Numbered from the stretch's first letter, positions 16,435-25,666 are shown. The stretch: DNA of 64,000 nt from Mesorhizobium_G sp050247155 (GCA_050247155.1 JBFWUS010000016.1:1-64000), one strand, 5' to 3'. A program made the numbers and translations. Notes: generated by a model from the letters alone, not told the origin.

Positions 16435-17949
16435 TTACTCGCCGCGCGGAAATCGCTGGCTTTCCTCCAGCACGTTCAAATCCATGTGGTTGCGCATGTA
16501 GCGCTCGGATGCCTTCTGCAGCGGCTGATAATCCCACGGGTAGTAGGCGCCGTTACGCAGTGCGGCGTAGACGACATGCCGGCGGGCTTGGCTCACCCTG
16601 ACATCGCGATCGAAGGCAGCAAGATCCCAGCGCTGATACGACTGACTGGATAAAGTTTTCAGGACTTCGGCATATGCCGGGTCATGCGCGACATTGGTCA
16701 GTTCGTGCGAGTCCGTCGCCAGGTCGAAAAGCTGCGGCGGGTCTATCTCGCATAGCACAAGCTTGTATTTGCCGCCGCGCAGGCAAACGAGCGGCGCTTG
16801 CGACCCTTCAGCCGCATATTCCATCGCCACCGCGCTGTGTCCGCCGCGACCGGTGGCGAGCGGCGTCAGATCTTCGCCGTCGATCCAGGGCCGGATGCCG
16901 CCGAGATCGATACCGACCAAGACCGCGAGCGTCGGGGTTACATCGAGCGTTGAGACCGGCGCGTCGATCCTTTGCGGGTTCCAGCCGGGCGCCGCGATCA
17001 TCAGCGGCACGCGGCAGGAGCCTTCGAAAAAGCTCATCTTGAACCAGAGGCCGCGCTCGCCGAGCATGTCACCATGGTCGGACACGAACACAATGACCGT
17101 ATTGTCGGCCATTCGGGTGCGTTCGAGCACATCCAACAACTCGCCGATTTTCTCGTCGATGTAGGAGATGCTGGCGAAATAGCCACGCCGGGCGCGCCGC
17201 ACGTCTTCTGCTGAAATCGGGAAGGCATCGTGTTCGCAGGCATCCAGCAGCCGGCGCGAATGCGGGTCCTGCTGGTCATAGGGGATCGGCCCGACTTGCG
17301 GGTCGAGCGCCGGGCAATCGGCGTAAGGATCCCAATGCCGCCGTCGCGCCACATAAGGGTCGTGCGGGTGGGTGAAGCTGACAGTCAGGCACCAGGGCCG
17401 GCCATCGTGGCCGCGCGAGAGATCGTAGAGTTTCCGGGCGGCGTGATGGGCGACCTCGTCGTCATATTCCATCTGGTTGGTGATCTCGGCGACGCCTGCG
17501 CCGGTCACGGAACCCAGATTGTGATACCACCAGTCGATGCGCTCGCCGGGCTTGCGGTAGTCGGGCGTCCAGCCGAAATCGGCGGGATAGATGTCGGTCG
17601 TCAGCCGCTCCTCGAAACCATGGAGCTGGTCTGGCCCGACGAAATGCATCTTTCCTGAGAGGCAGGTCTGGTAGCCGGCGGCGCGCAGATGGTGCGCAAA
17701 GGTCGGGATGTCGGAGGCAAACTCCGCCGCATTGTCATAGACGCATGTGCGACTTGGCAATTGCCCCGTCATGAAGGACGCCCGCGCCGGCGCGCAGAGC
17801 GGGCTCGCGGTGTAGGCGTTGCGGAAGCGGACGGAGCGTTTCGCCAGTGTCTTTAGATGCGGCGCGTGCAGGAAGTCGGCGGGACCGTCCGGGAAAAACG
17901 TCCCGTTAAGCTGGTCGACCATCAAGACGAGAATGTTGGGCCGCGTCAT
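16435..17949 (-). CDS. betC: Choline-sulfatase
   Basis: 504 aa cytoplasmic type I sulfatase that hydrolyses choline-O-sulfate to choline and sulfate, feeding glycine betaine synthesis. The sulfatase signature CAPARASF begins at Cys52, the residue converted to formylglycine. Metal-site residues appear in MVDQLNG and VFVSDHGDMLGERG (near 280), and the C-terminal half carries the choline-sulfatase-specific tail ending near YMRNHMDLNVLEE. Start MTRPNILVLMVDQ at 17949 matches the family; the longer frame was rejected. It is divergent from its LysR regulator. Confidence 0.95.
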   Translation of the reverse strand: MTRPNILVLMVDQLNGTFFPDGPADFLHAPHLKTLAKRSVRFRNAYTASPLCAPARASFMTGQLPSRTCVYDNAAEFASDIPTFAHHLRAAGYQTCLSGKMHFVGPDQLHGFEERLTTDIYPADFGWTPDYRKPGERIDWWYHNLGSVTGAGVAEITNQMEYDDEVAHHAARKLYDLSRGHDGRPWCLTVSFTHPHDPYVARRRHWDPYADCPALDPQVGPIPYDQQDPHSRRLLDACEHDAFPISAEDVRRARRGYFASISYIDEKIGELLDVLERTRMADNTVIVFVSDHGDMLGERGLWFKMSFFEGSCRVPLMIAAPGWNPQRIDAPVSTLDVTPTLAVLVGIDLGGIRPWIDGEDLTPLATGRGGHSAVAMEYAAEGSQAPLVCLRGGKYKLVLCEIDPPQLFDLATDSHELTNVAHDPAYAEVLKTLSSQSYQRWDLAAFDRDVRVSQARRHVVYAALRNGAYYPWDYQPLQKASERYMRNHMDLNVLEESQRFPRGE

Positions 17950-17962
17950 CCCGTGTCCAGTA

Positions 17963-17979
17963 GCTCGATCTGATCGAGC
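17963..17979. promoter_or_regulatory. 17-bp palindrome between betC and its LysR regulator
   Basis: GCTCGATC-T-GATCGAGC is a perfect palindrome 13 bases upstream of the betC start and 67 bases upstream of the LysR gene. It lies where a LysR-type protein controlling divergent promoters would bind, but it lacks the usual T-N11-A spacing, so it may serve another repressor or be an RNA element. Confidence 0.45.
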
Positions 17980-18045
17980 CATTAAGGGATTTGCGCGGAA
18001 GCTTGTGAACCTGTTATTTTTCAATCCAGGCTATAAAGGATTCTT

Positions 18046-18927
18046 ATGCATAAACGGCCATTCGACCTCGGCTGGATGCGGGTTCTCGTCGAGTCGGTTC
18101 GGCGCGGCAGCCTCTCGGCTGCGGCATCCGTATTGAGCCTGACCCAGCCGGCTGTCAGCTATCAAATCCGGCGTGCCGAGGAGGAGGCCGGGTTTGCCAT
18201 CCTGCGGCGAGGCCATAAGGGCGTCGAGCTGACCGGGAAGGGGCGCAAGCTTTTCGAGATCGTGGAGCGGACCGTCGACGAGGTCGACCGTCTGATGCGC
18301 GAACAACGACAGGCTGGAGAGCGCCCGGCCGTGCGGCTCAGAACCGACTATGCTTTTTCGCAGTTCTGGCTCATTCCGCGCATGCACTCCTTCCGGTTGC
18401 GGCATCCGCAGACCGACATTCAGATTGTCGCGACGCAGCGTTTCGAACCCGGCGCGATGGAAGAGGGCGACATTGCGGTCGTCTTCGGGGCCGATGGCGA
18501 GTTCGGCGCGAATGCGCGCTTGCTTCTGCCGGAATCGGTGGTGCCGATCGCGACACAGGCTTATCTCGATCGGCATCCCGGCAATCTCTCGACCGCGCGC
18601 CTGATCCACCTCGACGCTGAGTATCCGGCGCCGTGGTTCGACTGGCCACGCTATTTTTCTCGCTTCGGCATGGTGCGCGATACCGCCGCCAGCCAAGGCG
18701 ACATCAGCCTCAACACCTTCGCGCTGGTCAACCAGGCGGTCCTGGAACATCAGGGCGTCGCGCTGGGCTGGCGGGGGTTGATCGATGGGTTCTTGCGCTC
18801 AGGCATTCTTGTCGAGGCCGGCGAGTGGCTCGCGGCGCACCGGACCGGCTACTGGCTCGTCGCTGCGCCTTCGCCGGGATTGCATACCGATGAACTGGCA
18901 AGCTGGTTGACCGAAGAGGTTGCTTGA
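18046..18927 (+). CDS. LysR-family regulator of choline-sulfate utilisation
   Basis: 293 aa. N-terminal winged HTH (SLSAAASVLSLTQPAVSYQIRR, about residues 22-43) followed by a LysR substrate-binding domain. The SD AAGGA sits before the ATG at 18046. The product matches the choline sulfate utilisation regulators that sit divergently from betC, with conserved features such as LNTFALVNQAVLEHQGVALGW near residue 225. It presumably senses choline or choline-O-sulfate and activates betC; the ligand is inferred. Confidence 0.88.
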   Translation: MHKRPFDLGWMRVLVESVRRGSLSAAASVLSLTQPAVSYQIRRAEEEAGFAILRRGHKGVELTGKGRKLFEIVERTVDEVDRLMREQRQAGERPAVRLRTDYAFSQFWLIPRMHSFRLRHPQTDIQIVATQRFEPGAMEEGDIAVVFGADGEFGANARLLLPESVVPIATQAYLDRHPGNLSTARLIHLDAEYPAPWFDWPRYFSRFGMVRDTAASQGDISLNTFALVNQAVLEHQGVALGWRGLIDGFLRSGILVEAGEWLAAHRTGYWLVAAPSPGLHTDELASWLTEEVA

Positions 18928-19016
18928 GGCGAGGGCCTCGGGTTCGCGCCTTTGGTCCAGATGCGGCCAGCGGCAGAGCTTGATGGAGGCAGCTGACACC
19001 TTGTAGGCTGCAGCGC

Positions 19017-19454
19017 ATGGCAATCAAACGGATGGACAACGTCGGAATCGTCGTCGACGATCTCGACACGACGATCGATTTCTTCCGCGAACTCGGCCTT
19101 GAGCTCGAAGGGCGGGCGACGATCGAAGGAGAATGGGCCGGGCGTCTAACCGGACTGGGTAATCAGCACGTCGAGATTGCCATGATGCGCACGCCGGACG
19201 GCCACAGCCGGTTGGAGCTATCCCGCTTCATTACGCCACTTGTCGTGGCGGATCATCGCAACGCCCCGGTTAACGCTCTCGGCTATCTCCGCGTCATGTT
19301 CACCGTGAACAACGTCGACGATACGCTTGAAAGGCTCCACAATCGCGGCGGGCAGCTCGTCGGCGAAGTCGTCCAGTACAAGGACATATTTCGGCTCTGC
19401 TACATCCGCGGACCTGGAGGGCTTCTTATCGGCCTTGCCCAGGAGCTTGGCTGA
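19017..19454 (+). CDS. VOC-family (glyoxalase/bleomycin-resistance-like) protein
   Basis: 145 aa, a single two-module vicinal oxygen chelate protein. It opens MAIKRMDNVGIVVDDLDTTI and continues FFRELGLELEGR, the classical first beta-alpha-beta module; the second module includes RVMFTVNNVDDTLERL and ends in IRGPGGLLIGLAQEL with the metal-site glutamate replaced by Q or located elsewhere. Substrate unknown. It is convergent with the MarR gene 31 bases away. Confidence 0.85.
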   Translation: MAIKRMDNVGIVVDDLDTTIDFFRELGLELEGRATIEGEWAGRLTGLGNQHVEIAMMRTPDGHSRLELSRFITPLVVADHRNAPVNALGYLRVMFTVNNVDDTLERLHNRGGQLVGEVVQYKDIFRLCYIRGPGGLLIGLAQELG

Positions 19455-19485
19455 GTTGCGGCCGACCGAGAAGTTGCTGAGCATT

Positions 19486-19941
19486 CTACCCATCATCCTT
19501 CAGCATCTCGGCGATCTGCGTCATGCGTGCGCCGATGAGATTGCATTCGAGTTCTGACGATTGCGCCATCACGCGATCGATCAGGTCCGAATAGATCTTC
19601 AATGCCTGCACGAGCAGCACTTCGCCCTCATCGGTAAGCGACAGACGCATCACCCGCTTGTCCTTCGCGTCGCCCTCGCGACGCAGCAAGCCCTGCGTCT
19701 CCATCTGCGGCAGCAGCATGGTGATGTTGGAGCGTCCCACCAAGAGCCGACGCGCGAGATCATGCTGCGACAGGCCGGGGTGGCGATGGATATTCATCAG
19801 AATGTCGAGCTGCGGGATTTTCAGATCGAGCGGCGCCAGCGCTTTCGTCAGCGCCTGGCCCACTGCTTTCTCGGCTCGTATCAATGCGATCCAGTTCTTG
19901 AAGCGCGGATTGGTCCAGGGGGGCTCTTGCTTGTTGTCCAT
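19486..19941 (-). CDS. MarR-family transcriptional regulator
   Basis: 151 aa with start at 19941; a longer frame begins 12 codons upstream inside the divergent regulatory region. The wHTH is seen as LSQHDLARRLLVGRSNITMLLPQME, followed by the wing REGDAKDKRVMRLSLTDEG, both canonical. It is divergent from an alpha/beta hydrolase with only 47 bases between them, which contain overlapping inverted repeats. That suggests it represses both itself and the hydrolase, released by an unknown small ligand. Confidence 0.88.
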   Translation of the reverse strand: MDNKQEPPWTNPRFKNWIALIRAEKAVGQALTKALAPLDLKIPQLDILMNIHRHPGLSQHDLARRLLVGRSNITMLLPQMETQGLLRREGDAKDKRVMRLSLTDEGEVLLVQALKIYSDLIDRVMAQSSELECNLIGARMTQIAEMLKDDG

Positions 19942-19944
19942 GAT

Positions 19945-19969
19945 TGAACTATATTGTTCAGCATTGAAC
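19945..19969. promoter_or_regulatory. Probable MarR operator: overlapping TGAAC/GTTCA repeats
   Basis: TGAAC (19945-19949), GTTCA (19956-19960) and TGAAC (19965-19969) form two overlapping inverted repeats with spacers of six and four bases. They lie directly in front of the MarR start codon and within 20-45 bases of the hydrolase start, the place expected for a dimeric autoregulator. Confidence 0.5.
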
Positions 19970-19988
19970 GTTTTCAAGGATGCGGTCC

Positions 19989-20897
19989 ATGACGCGATTC
20001 TCTGACAAATTGGTACGCCAGGTTTTTGCCGCCGGCGAACATATTTCTCCAGCCCTCACCGGCCGGGCGGCTTTCGAGCTGTTTTGCCGGACCCCGGGTT
20101 CGGCAAGCCTCACGAAAGGCGAGCGCCGCGCCGTCGAGCGAGCTTCCGCGTTCATGAATCAGGCCAGGCACCATAGGCTTCCCACCAGTTCGGGCTGCGC
20201 CATGCTGCACGAATTCCGGCCGCAAGGCAAAGATGCGCGAGGTTCGGTGCTGGTGATCCATGGCTGGCGTTCCCGCACGGAATATATGAACACGCTGATC
20301 GAAGGGTTGCTCGAGGCCGGATACCGCGTGTTGTCGCTCGATCTGCCGGGCCATGGCGGCTCATTGGGACGCCGGCTCAATATGGCTTTAGCCGTCGAAG
20401 CAGTTCGCCGCGCTGCCGACTGGTTCGGGCCGTTCACGGCGATGGTCGGCCACTCGTTCGGCGGCGCGGTTGCGGTCAACGCCGCGGTCGGCTCCGTCGA
20501 GGGCCTGGCGCCTGTTGCGGTGGACCGGCTGGTGACGATCGCCTCGCCAAGCTCGCTGCCGAAACTGTTTGCAGATTTTGGGCGCATGCTAAAACTCGGG
20601 CCGCGCTCGCAGTCCATGGTCGAGGCGCAGGTGGAGCGGCTGACTGGCCGCGGCATCGCTGAATTCGACAGCGCCCGGCAGTTGCTGCGCGTGCCCTTGC
20701 CGACACTGGTGATCCACGACGCGGACGACCGCGAGGTTTCGGTGGACGAGGCACGCAGCACGGCGCGCGCCGGCAACCATGTGCGGCTGCATGTGACAAA
20801 GGGGCTCGGTCATCGTCGCATCATCACGGATCAGAATGTGGTGCGCGAAACGGTGGGGTTCGTTGGAGCGGCAGCGGAGCCCGCGTTGCTGCACTAG
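19989..20897 (+). CDS. Alpha/beta hydrolase
   Basis: 302 aa. VLVIHGWRSRTEYMN gives the oxyanion region, MVGHSFGGAVAV the nucleophile elbow (Ser in GHSFGG), and LVIHDADDREVSVDEA plus KGLGHRRI the likely acid and histidine. An ATG nine bases earlier (19980) overlaps the AAGGA ribosome site, so 19989 is the better start. Serine-lipase-type hydrolase of unknown substrate; regulated together with the divergent MarR gene. No signal peptide is seen. Confidence 0.85.
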   Translation: MTRFSDKLVRQVFAAGEHISPALTGRAAFELFCRTPGSASLTKGERRAVERASAFMNQARHHRLPTSSGCAMLHEFRPQGKDARGSVLVIHGWRSRTEYMNTLIEGLLEAGYRVLSLDLPGHGGSLGRRLNMALAVEAVRRAADWFGPFTAMVGHSFGGAVAVNAAVGSVEGLAPVAVDRLVTIASPSSLPKLFADFGRMLKLGPRSQSMVEAQVERLTGRGIAEFDSARQLLRVPLPTLVIHDADDREVSVDEARSTARAGNHVRLHVTKGLGHRRIITDQNVVRETVGFVGAAAEPALLH

Positions 20898-20900
20898 ATG

Positions 20901-21296
20901 TCAGGCCTTGCGCGGCTTGGCCTCCGTGGGAAGCTGGGCCTTCTTCCAGGCGCCAAAGCCGCCAAGGATGTGCTTGACGTTTCCCAGGCCCATGTCCTGC
21001 GCCGTCTTGGCGGCGAGGGCGGAGCGCCAGCCGCCGGCGCAAAAGAAAACAAAAGTTTTGTCCTCGGCGAAATAGGGCTTGTGATAGGGGCTTTCGGGGT
21101 CGATCCAGAATTCGAGCATGCCGCGCGGACATTCCTTCGCGCCGGGAATAGCGCCCTCACGCTCGATCTCACGCGGGTCGCGCAGGTCGACGAACAGCAC
21201 GTTTTCTTGCTCCAAGAGGTTCGCGGCCTCTTCCGGCGTTACTGTCTCGACCTCCCGGTTGGCTTCATCCAGATAGTCGCGAAATCCCTTTTTCAT
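20901..21296 (-). CDS. Rhodanese-like domain protein
   Basis: 131 aa single-domain sulfurtransferase-like protein. The rhodanese fold is recognised by LFVDLRDPREIEREGAIPGA and by the active-site loop FFCAGGWRSALAA with the persulfide-carrying cysteine. The CAGGWRS loop is typical of single-domain rhodaneses of uncertain substrate. A strong ribosome site (AGGAGGAGACAC) precedes the ATG at 21296. It is convergent with the hydrolase gene, the stops being three bases apart. Sulfur donor and acceptor are unknown. Confidence 0.9.
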   Translation of the reverse strand: MKKGFRDYLDEANREVETVTPEEAANLLEQENVLFVDLRDPREIEREGAIPGAKECPRGMLEFWIDPESPYHKPYFAEDKTFVFFCAGGWRSALAAKTAQDMGLGNVKHILGGFGAWKKAQLPTEAKPRKA

Positions 21297-21473
21297 GTGT
21301 CTCCTCCTGATGCGGTCCTGCGACGATCACGCAACAGTGCGCCGCCAAAACAACAAAGGCTTAACCTTCAGCGTATGATTGGTTAGGCTCATACCATACA
21401 TCCACCATCTTGCGTGCCGATGCTCGTGTCGAGCGCATGCGGCAATGGTGTGCTGGTTCGGGGTGATGCGGCA

Positions 21474-23339
21474 ATGAAACGCCCAGGCGGCAAGATTTTT
21501 TCTTTCGCGGCGGTAGCGATCGCGCTCAGCCTTCCGGCTCCGCCGGCTCAGGCGCAAGGTTTTCTAGACATGCTGTTTGGCGGGCCGCCCAAGCGGGTGC
21601 GCGTCTATTCGCCGCCCGCCTCAGCCAAAAAGGGCGTGCGCACCTCATACAAGAAAGCCAAGGCGCGGGGTGGCGGTGGCGTCACGATCAGCGCGCCGTC
21701 GTACAATGAGTACAAGGCCGACCCGCTGGAGCGCGTAAAGTTCGCCGATATCGCCATTCCGCCGCATCCGGTCGCCTATGACCCTAACGTGAAACTCAAA
21801 TTCACTGACCTCGTCGGCAGCTTGTCGGATTTCGACCTGTTCGCCGAGAAACGCATCGCCGCGGCTATGATCGGCCACTATTCGGCCGATCCGGATTTCA
21901 TCTGGGTGACCGATGGCAAACCCAATCCAAAGGCGGCCGATGCGCTGCGGGTCTTGAGAGACGCCGGCAGTCACGGCTTGGATGTGGATGACTATAGGGT
22001 CGACGAGCCGGTGCTTGCCGGCGATGTCGCAGCCCGTGGCGTCGCCTTGATGCGCTTCGAGATGACGCTGTCGGCGCGCGTGCTACGCTATGCGCGCGAC
22101 GCCGTCGGCGGGCGTATCGATCCCAACCGCATCTCCGGCTATTACGATTTTCCGGCCAAGCCGCTGGACCTGCCGGGCGTTCTGCGCGCAATCGAGAATG
22201 CGCCTGATGTCGCCACCTATCTTGAAGGCCAGCATCCTAAGAATCCGCAATACGCCGCGTTGCGGTCCGAACTGGCGGCGCTGCGCGCCAGCGAGCAAGA
22301 GCCGCAGATCACGGTCGATCCCAATCTGTTGCTCAAGCCGGGCGAATCCAGCCCGGAACTGCCGAAGCTTTTGTCGCTGATCGCGAAAGATCTCGATGAC
22401 GAGTTGGGTGGCGAATTCGGCGAGATCATCTACAGCCATGGCACGAAAGAGAGTTACGATCCCGAACTGGTGCCGCTGATCAAGGCCAAGCAGAAGCAGG
22501 CCGGCCTGAAGGCCGACGGCGTCATCGGTCCGCGCACCGTGCAGTCCATGGCCGGGGTGTCGAAGGCCGACAAGATCAACAAGGTGCTGGTGGCGATGGA
22601 GCAAACACGCTGGCTGCCGGCTGAACTCGGCGCAACGCGTGTCTTCATCAACCAGCCGGCCTTCACGGCGAGCTATTTCGAGGATTCGCAGGAAAAGCTG
22701 TCGATGCGGGTGGTCGTCGGCAAGGTGAGCAACCAGACCAGCTTCTTCTACGACGAGATCGAGCAGGTTGACTACAACCCCTATTGGGGCGTGCCGCAGT
22801 CGATCATCGTCAATGAGATGCTGCCGCGGCTGCGCCGCGATCCCGGTTATCTCGATCGTGCCGGCTACGAAGTCTACAACGCCAAGGGCAAGCGCGTGCG
22901 TTCGTCGTCGGTTTCTTGGGGCGCATATGGCGCAAAGATCCCGTTCGCGGTGCGCCAGACGCCGAGTGAGGCCAATGCACTAGGCGAACTGAAGATCCTG
23001 TTCCCGAACGAACATGCCATCTACATGCACGACACGCCGCAAAAGGCATTCTTCGAACGAGATAACCGGGCACTCAGCCATGGCTGCGTGCGCCTTGCCG
23101 ATCCGCGCGGCATGGCGGCCGCCGTGCTGGGCAAATCGCGCGACTATGTCGCCGACAAGCTGAAGAAAGGCCACTCTGTCGAGAAAGTCGGCCGCAAGAT
23201 ACCGGTCTATGTTGCCTATTTCACCGCCTGGCCGAACGCCAACGGGCAGGTCGAATACTTTGGCGACGTCTATGGCCGCGACGCACGCCTGCTCGAGGCG
23301 ATCGCCGAGACCGACTCCGTGCGCGAGCCGACCAGTTAG
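21474..23339 (+). CDS. L,D-transpeptidase (YcbB-like murein transpeptidase)
   Basis: 621 aa exported protein (signal peptide ending APPAQAQG). It has an N-terminal scaffold domain, a peptidoglycan-binding module around residue 345 (KADGVIGPRTVQSM), and a YkuD catalytic domain ending in SHGCVRLADP with the nucleophilic cysteine at 538. It makes 3-3 cross-links between stem peptides or attaches proteins to murein in the periplasm. The start at 21474 gives the signal peptide; upstream in-frame ATG is not favoured. The large size places it with LdtD/YcbB rather than with the short LdtA type. Confidence 0.92.
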   Translation: MKRPGGKIFSFAAVAIALSLPAPPAQAQGFLDMLFGGPPKRVRVYSPPASAKKGVRTSYKKAKARGGGGVTISAPSYNEYKADPLERVKFADIAIPPHPVAYDPNVKLKFTDLVGSLSDFDLFAEKRIAAAMIGHYSADPDFIWVTDGKPNPKAADALRVLRDAGSHGLDVDDYRVDEPVLAGDVAARGVALMRFEMTLSARVLRYARDAVGGRIDPNRISGYYDFPAKPLDLPGVLRAIENAPDVATYLEGQHPKNPQYAALRSELAALRASEQEPQITVDPNLLLKPGESSPELPKLLSLIAKDLDDELGGEFGEIIYSHGTKESYDPELVPLIKAKQKQAGLKADGVIGPRTVQSMAGVSKADKINKVLVAMEQTRWLPAELGATRVFINQPAFTASYFEDSQEKLSMRVVVGKVSNQTSFFYDEIEQVDYNPYWGVPQSIIVNEMLPRLRRDPGYLDRAGYEVYNAKGKRVRSSSVSWGAYGAKIPFAVRQTPSEANALGELKILFPNEHAIYMHDTPQKAFFERDNRALSHGCVRLADPRGMAAAVLGKSRDYVADKLKKGHSVEKVGRKIPVYVAYFTAWPNANGQVEYFGDVYGRDARLLEAIAETDSVREPTS

Positions 23340-23344
23340 GATAT

Positions 23345-23878
23345 TTAGCGCCTTTCGACGCCGCCGGCCTTGAGGATGGCCGGATACGGGCGGCGCCTAA
23401 ACCCGGCGTCGCGTCCGGCGATCAGCCAGTAGATAAAACCGCCCACAAGCCCGGCGCCGAAGATGACGCCGAAGTCGGCCGGCGCCTGAGCGGCGCTGAC
23501 GGTGTAGGTTTCGGTCGACAACAAGGTATACCCGACCAATGCTACCGCCCCGCCAAACAGCACATTCAGCCACGCCTTACGCAGGGATAGCATTTCACCG
23601 GCCAGCATGACGACGGCGGCAGGGACCATCGTCGCGACGATCGCGATGAAGAAATAGAAGAACCATAGAGGCGAGACCAGCAGCAGGGCGATCGGCGCCA
23701 GGGACATCAATTTGAAATAGTCCGGAGAGACCGGCAGGTAGCTGAGGATGCTATAAAGTACGACTATCGCCACCAGCCCGACAACGAGGGCGACAAGGTA
23801 GCCAAATAGCGCAAGGAAGATGCGCTTGAGGATGTGGCCAATCAGGGAACCACGCGGCTGCTGTGCATCGACCGTCAT
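23345..23878 (-). CDS. Integral membrane protein of unknown function
   Basis: 177 aa with four likely transmembrane helices: FLALFGYLVALVVGLVAIVVLY, LMSLAPIALLLVSPLWFFYFFI, a segment near VLFGGAVALVGYTLL, and a final one at FGVIFGAGLVGGFIYWLIAG followed by RDAGFRRRPYPA. The start at 23878 is preferred, as the four upstream residues lack a ribosome site. I recognise no domain. It converges on the L,D-transpeptidase gene with five bases between stops. Confidence 0.7.
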   Translation of the reverse strand: MTVDAQQPRGSLIGHILKRIFLALFGYLVALVVGLVAIVVLYSILSYLPVSPDYFKLMSLAPIALLLVSPLWFFYFFIAIVATMVPAAVVMLAGEMLSLRKAWLNVLFGGAVALVGYTLLSTETYTVSAAQAPADFGVIFGAGLVGGFIYWLIAGRDAGFRRRPYPAILKAGGVERR

Positions 23879-24002
23879 GAGCCTCTCCACGGGCTGCCAG
23901 GCGGCGTGATTTGCTCATCCTTCCTGACCTGGTGCAAGTATGCCTTGTGCGAAGTCTCAGGGCCGCTATCGTCCTCAGTTCGTCCCCAAGTGGAGATTCT
24001 GA

Positions 24003-24707
24003 ATGCCCCATTTGTCCGACTTTCCGATCACCAAGCGCTGGCCAGCCAATAATCCGGAAATCCTCCAGCTCTACTCGCTGCCAACGCCCAATGGCGTGAA
24101 GGTATCGATCATGCTTGAGGAAATCGGGCTGCCTTACGAAGTCCACCTGATCGATATCGGAGCCAACGAAACTCGGACGCCCGAATATCTGTCGCTGAAT
24201 CCGAATGGCAAGATTCCGTCTATCATCGACCCCGACGGGCCGGACGGAAAGCCGCTTGCGCTGTTCGAGTCCGGCGCGATCCTGCTCTATCTGGCCGAGA
24301 AGACCGGCAGGCTGCTGCCATCATCTGCTACCGGCCGCTACGAAACGATCCAGTGGGTGTTTTTCCAGATGGCGGGCATCGGCCCCATGTTCGGCCAGGT
24401 TGGCTTCTTCCACAAATTCGCGGGCCGCGAATACGAGGACAAGCGTCCGCTCGAACGCTACGTCGCCGAATCGCAGCGGCTCCTTGGCGTGCTCGAGACA
24501 CGCCTGGCCGGGCGAACCTGGATCATGGGCGACGACTATACGATCGCCGACGTGGCGACGTTCGGCTGGGTGCGCGGCCTGATCGGCTTCTACAACGCAC
24601 GCGAACTGGTCGACTATGATTCGCTGAAACACGTGCCGGCCTGGTTGGAGCGCGGGCTGGCGCGGCCCGCCGTCGCCCGAGGGCTGAATATTCCGAAGCG
24701 CGGGTAG
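24003..24707 (+). CDS. Glutathione S-transferase family protein
   Basis: 234 aa cytosolic GST. N-terminal thioredoxin-like domain: LYSLPTPNGVKVSIMLEEIGLPY with the SLPTPNG active-site region and LNPNGKIPSIIDP holding the cis-proline, then ALFESGAILLYLAEKTGRLLP contacting glutathione. The helical C-terminal domain includes WIMGDDYTIADVATFGWV. This arrangement is that of the YfcG/YghU-like GSTs, which reduce disulfides or peroxides. Convergent with the EamA transporter gene (stops three bases apart). Confidence 0.92.
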   Translation: MPHLSDFPITKRWPANNPEILQLYSLPTPNGVKVSIMLEEIGLPYEVHLIDIGANETRTPEYLSLNPNGKIPSIIDPDGPDGKPLALFESGAILLYLAEKTGRLLPSSATGRYETIQWVFFQMAGIGPMFGQVGFFHKFAGREYEDKRPLERYVAESQRLLGVLETRLAGRTWIMGDDYTIADVATFGWVRGLIGFYNARELVDYDSLKHVPAWLERGLARPAVARGLNIPKRG

Positions 24708-24709
24708 CC

Positions 24710-25666
24710 TTAGGCGGCCCGTTCGACCGTGGGCTTCGGCTTGATGAATGTTGCGATGACGATGCCGACTATGATGAAGGCAGCGCCCATCAGGTCGTAG
24801 TCCTGCAGCCTCTCGCCGAGGAAGAGATAGGCGAGGATGACGACGAACACCGTCTGCAGATAGAGCAGCATGCTCGCACGGCTGGCGCCGAGACTCTCAA
24901 CGCTGCGGTTGTAGAGATAATACATCAAGGCACCGCCCGGGCCTGCCATATAGGCGAGCGCCAGAATACCATTGCCGTGCAAGGTGGAGCGTTCGCCATA
25001 GAGCAGCTCGACGAAATGAAAGGGCAGGGCGATCAGCGCGCCGGCCCCCAGCAACAGCACGACCATCGGCAAAAGCTCGATGCCAAATTTCTGGCGGCGC
25101 AAGAGCACGGTGTAGAGACCCCAGCAGAACGCGCTGCCGACAATCCACAATTCGCCGGCGTTGAACTGCAACTGCGCCAGCGCCGCCGGATTGCCATGCG
25201 CGATGATCAAGGCCATGCCGCACAGCGCGATGATCGCCCCAACCGCCTTCCAGAGGCCGAGCGGCTCACCCAGGATGAAGCGCGCCAGCACCATGGTCAT
25301 GACCGGCGATAGCGCCATGATGATGCCGGCGGTGGTGGCGTTGGTGTGGTTGAGGCCGGTGTAGATCATGCCTTGGCATAGCGTCAGGCCGATCGCGCCG
25401 ACGGCGATTACCTCCAGCGCCCTTGTCTTCATCAAGGCAATCATCGCGCCATGATGGCGATGCACAACAGGCAACAGAATCAGGCAGGCGAAGGTCAGAC
25501 GCCAGAAGCAGAGCCCCCAAGGCGGCATTTCCGGCGCAACCCATTTGGCGGCGATGTAAACGCCGGCCGACAGCAGCCAGCAGAAAACCGCCGTCGGATA
25601 TCCAGCGCCGAGGGAAGCAGTGGCCGGAGCCTTCACCTCGACATGCGCTATCGGCAACGCCTGCAT
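24710..25666 (-). CDS. DMT-superfamily transporter (EamA family)
   Basis: 318 aa with ten predicted transmembrane helices in two EamA repeats, beginning at PTAVFCWLLSAGVYIAAKWV and the second around GELWIVGSAFCWGLYTVLLRR. The start at 25666 has AGAGGGG at correct spacing; an ATG six bases earlier sits on that ribosome site. EamA members export amino acids, nucleobases or other metabolites; the substrate cannot be read from sequence. It lies 128 bases from a tRNA-Val gene on the same strand. Confidence 0.87.
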   Translation of the reverse strand: MQALPIAHVEVKAPATASLGAGYPTAVFCWLLSAGVYIAAKWVAPEMPPWGLCFWRLTFACLILLPVVHRHHGAMIALMKTRALEVIAVGAIGLTLCQGMIYTGLNHTNATTAGIIMALSPVMTMVLARFILGEPLGLWKAVGAIIALCGMALIIAHGNPAALAQLQFNAGELWIVGSAFCWGLYTVLLRRQKFGIELLPMVVLLLGAGALIALPFHFVELLYGERSTLHGNGILALAYMAGPGGALMYYLYNRSVESLGASRASMLLYLQTVFVVILAYLFLGERLQDYDLMGAAFIIVGIVIATFIKPKPTVERAA

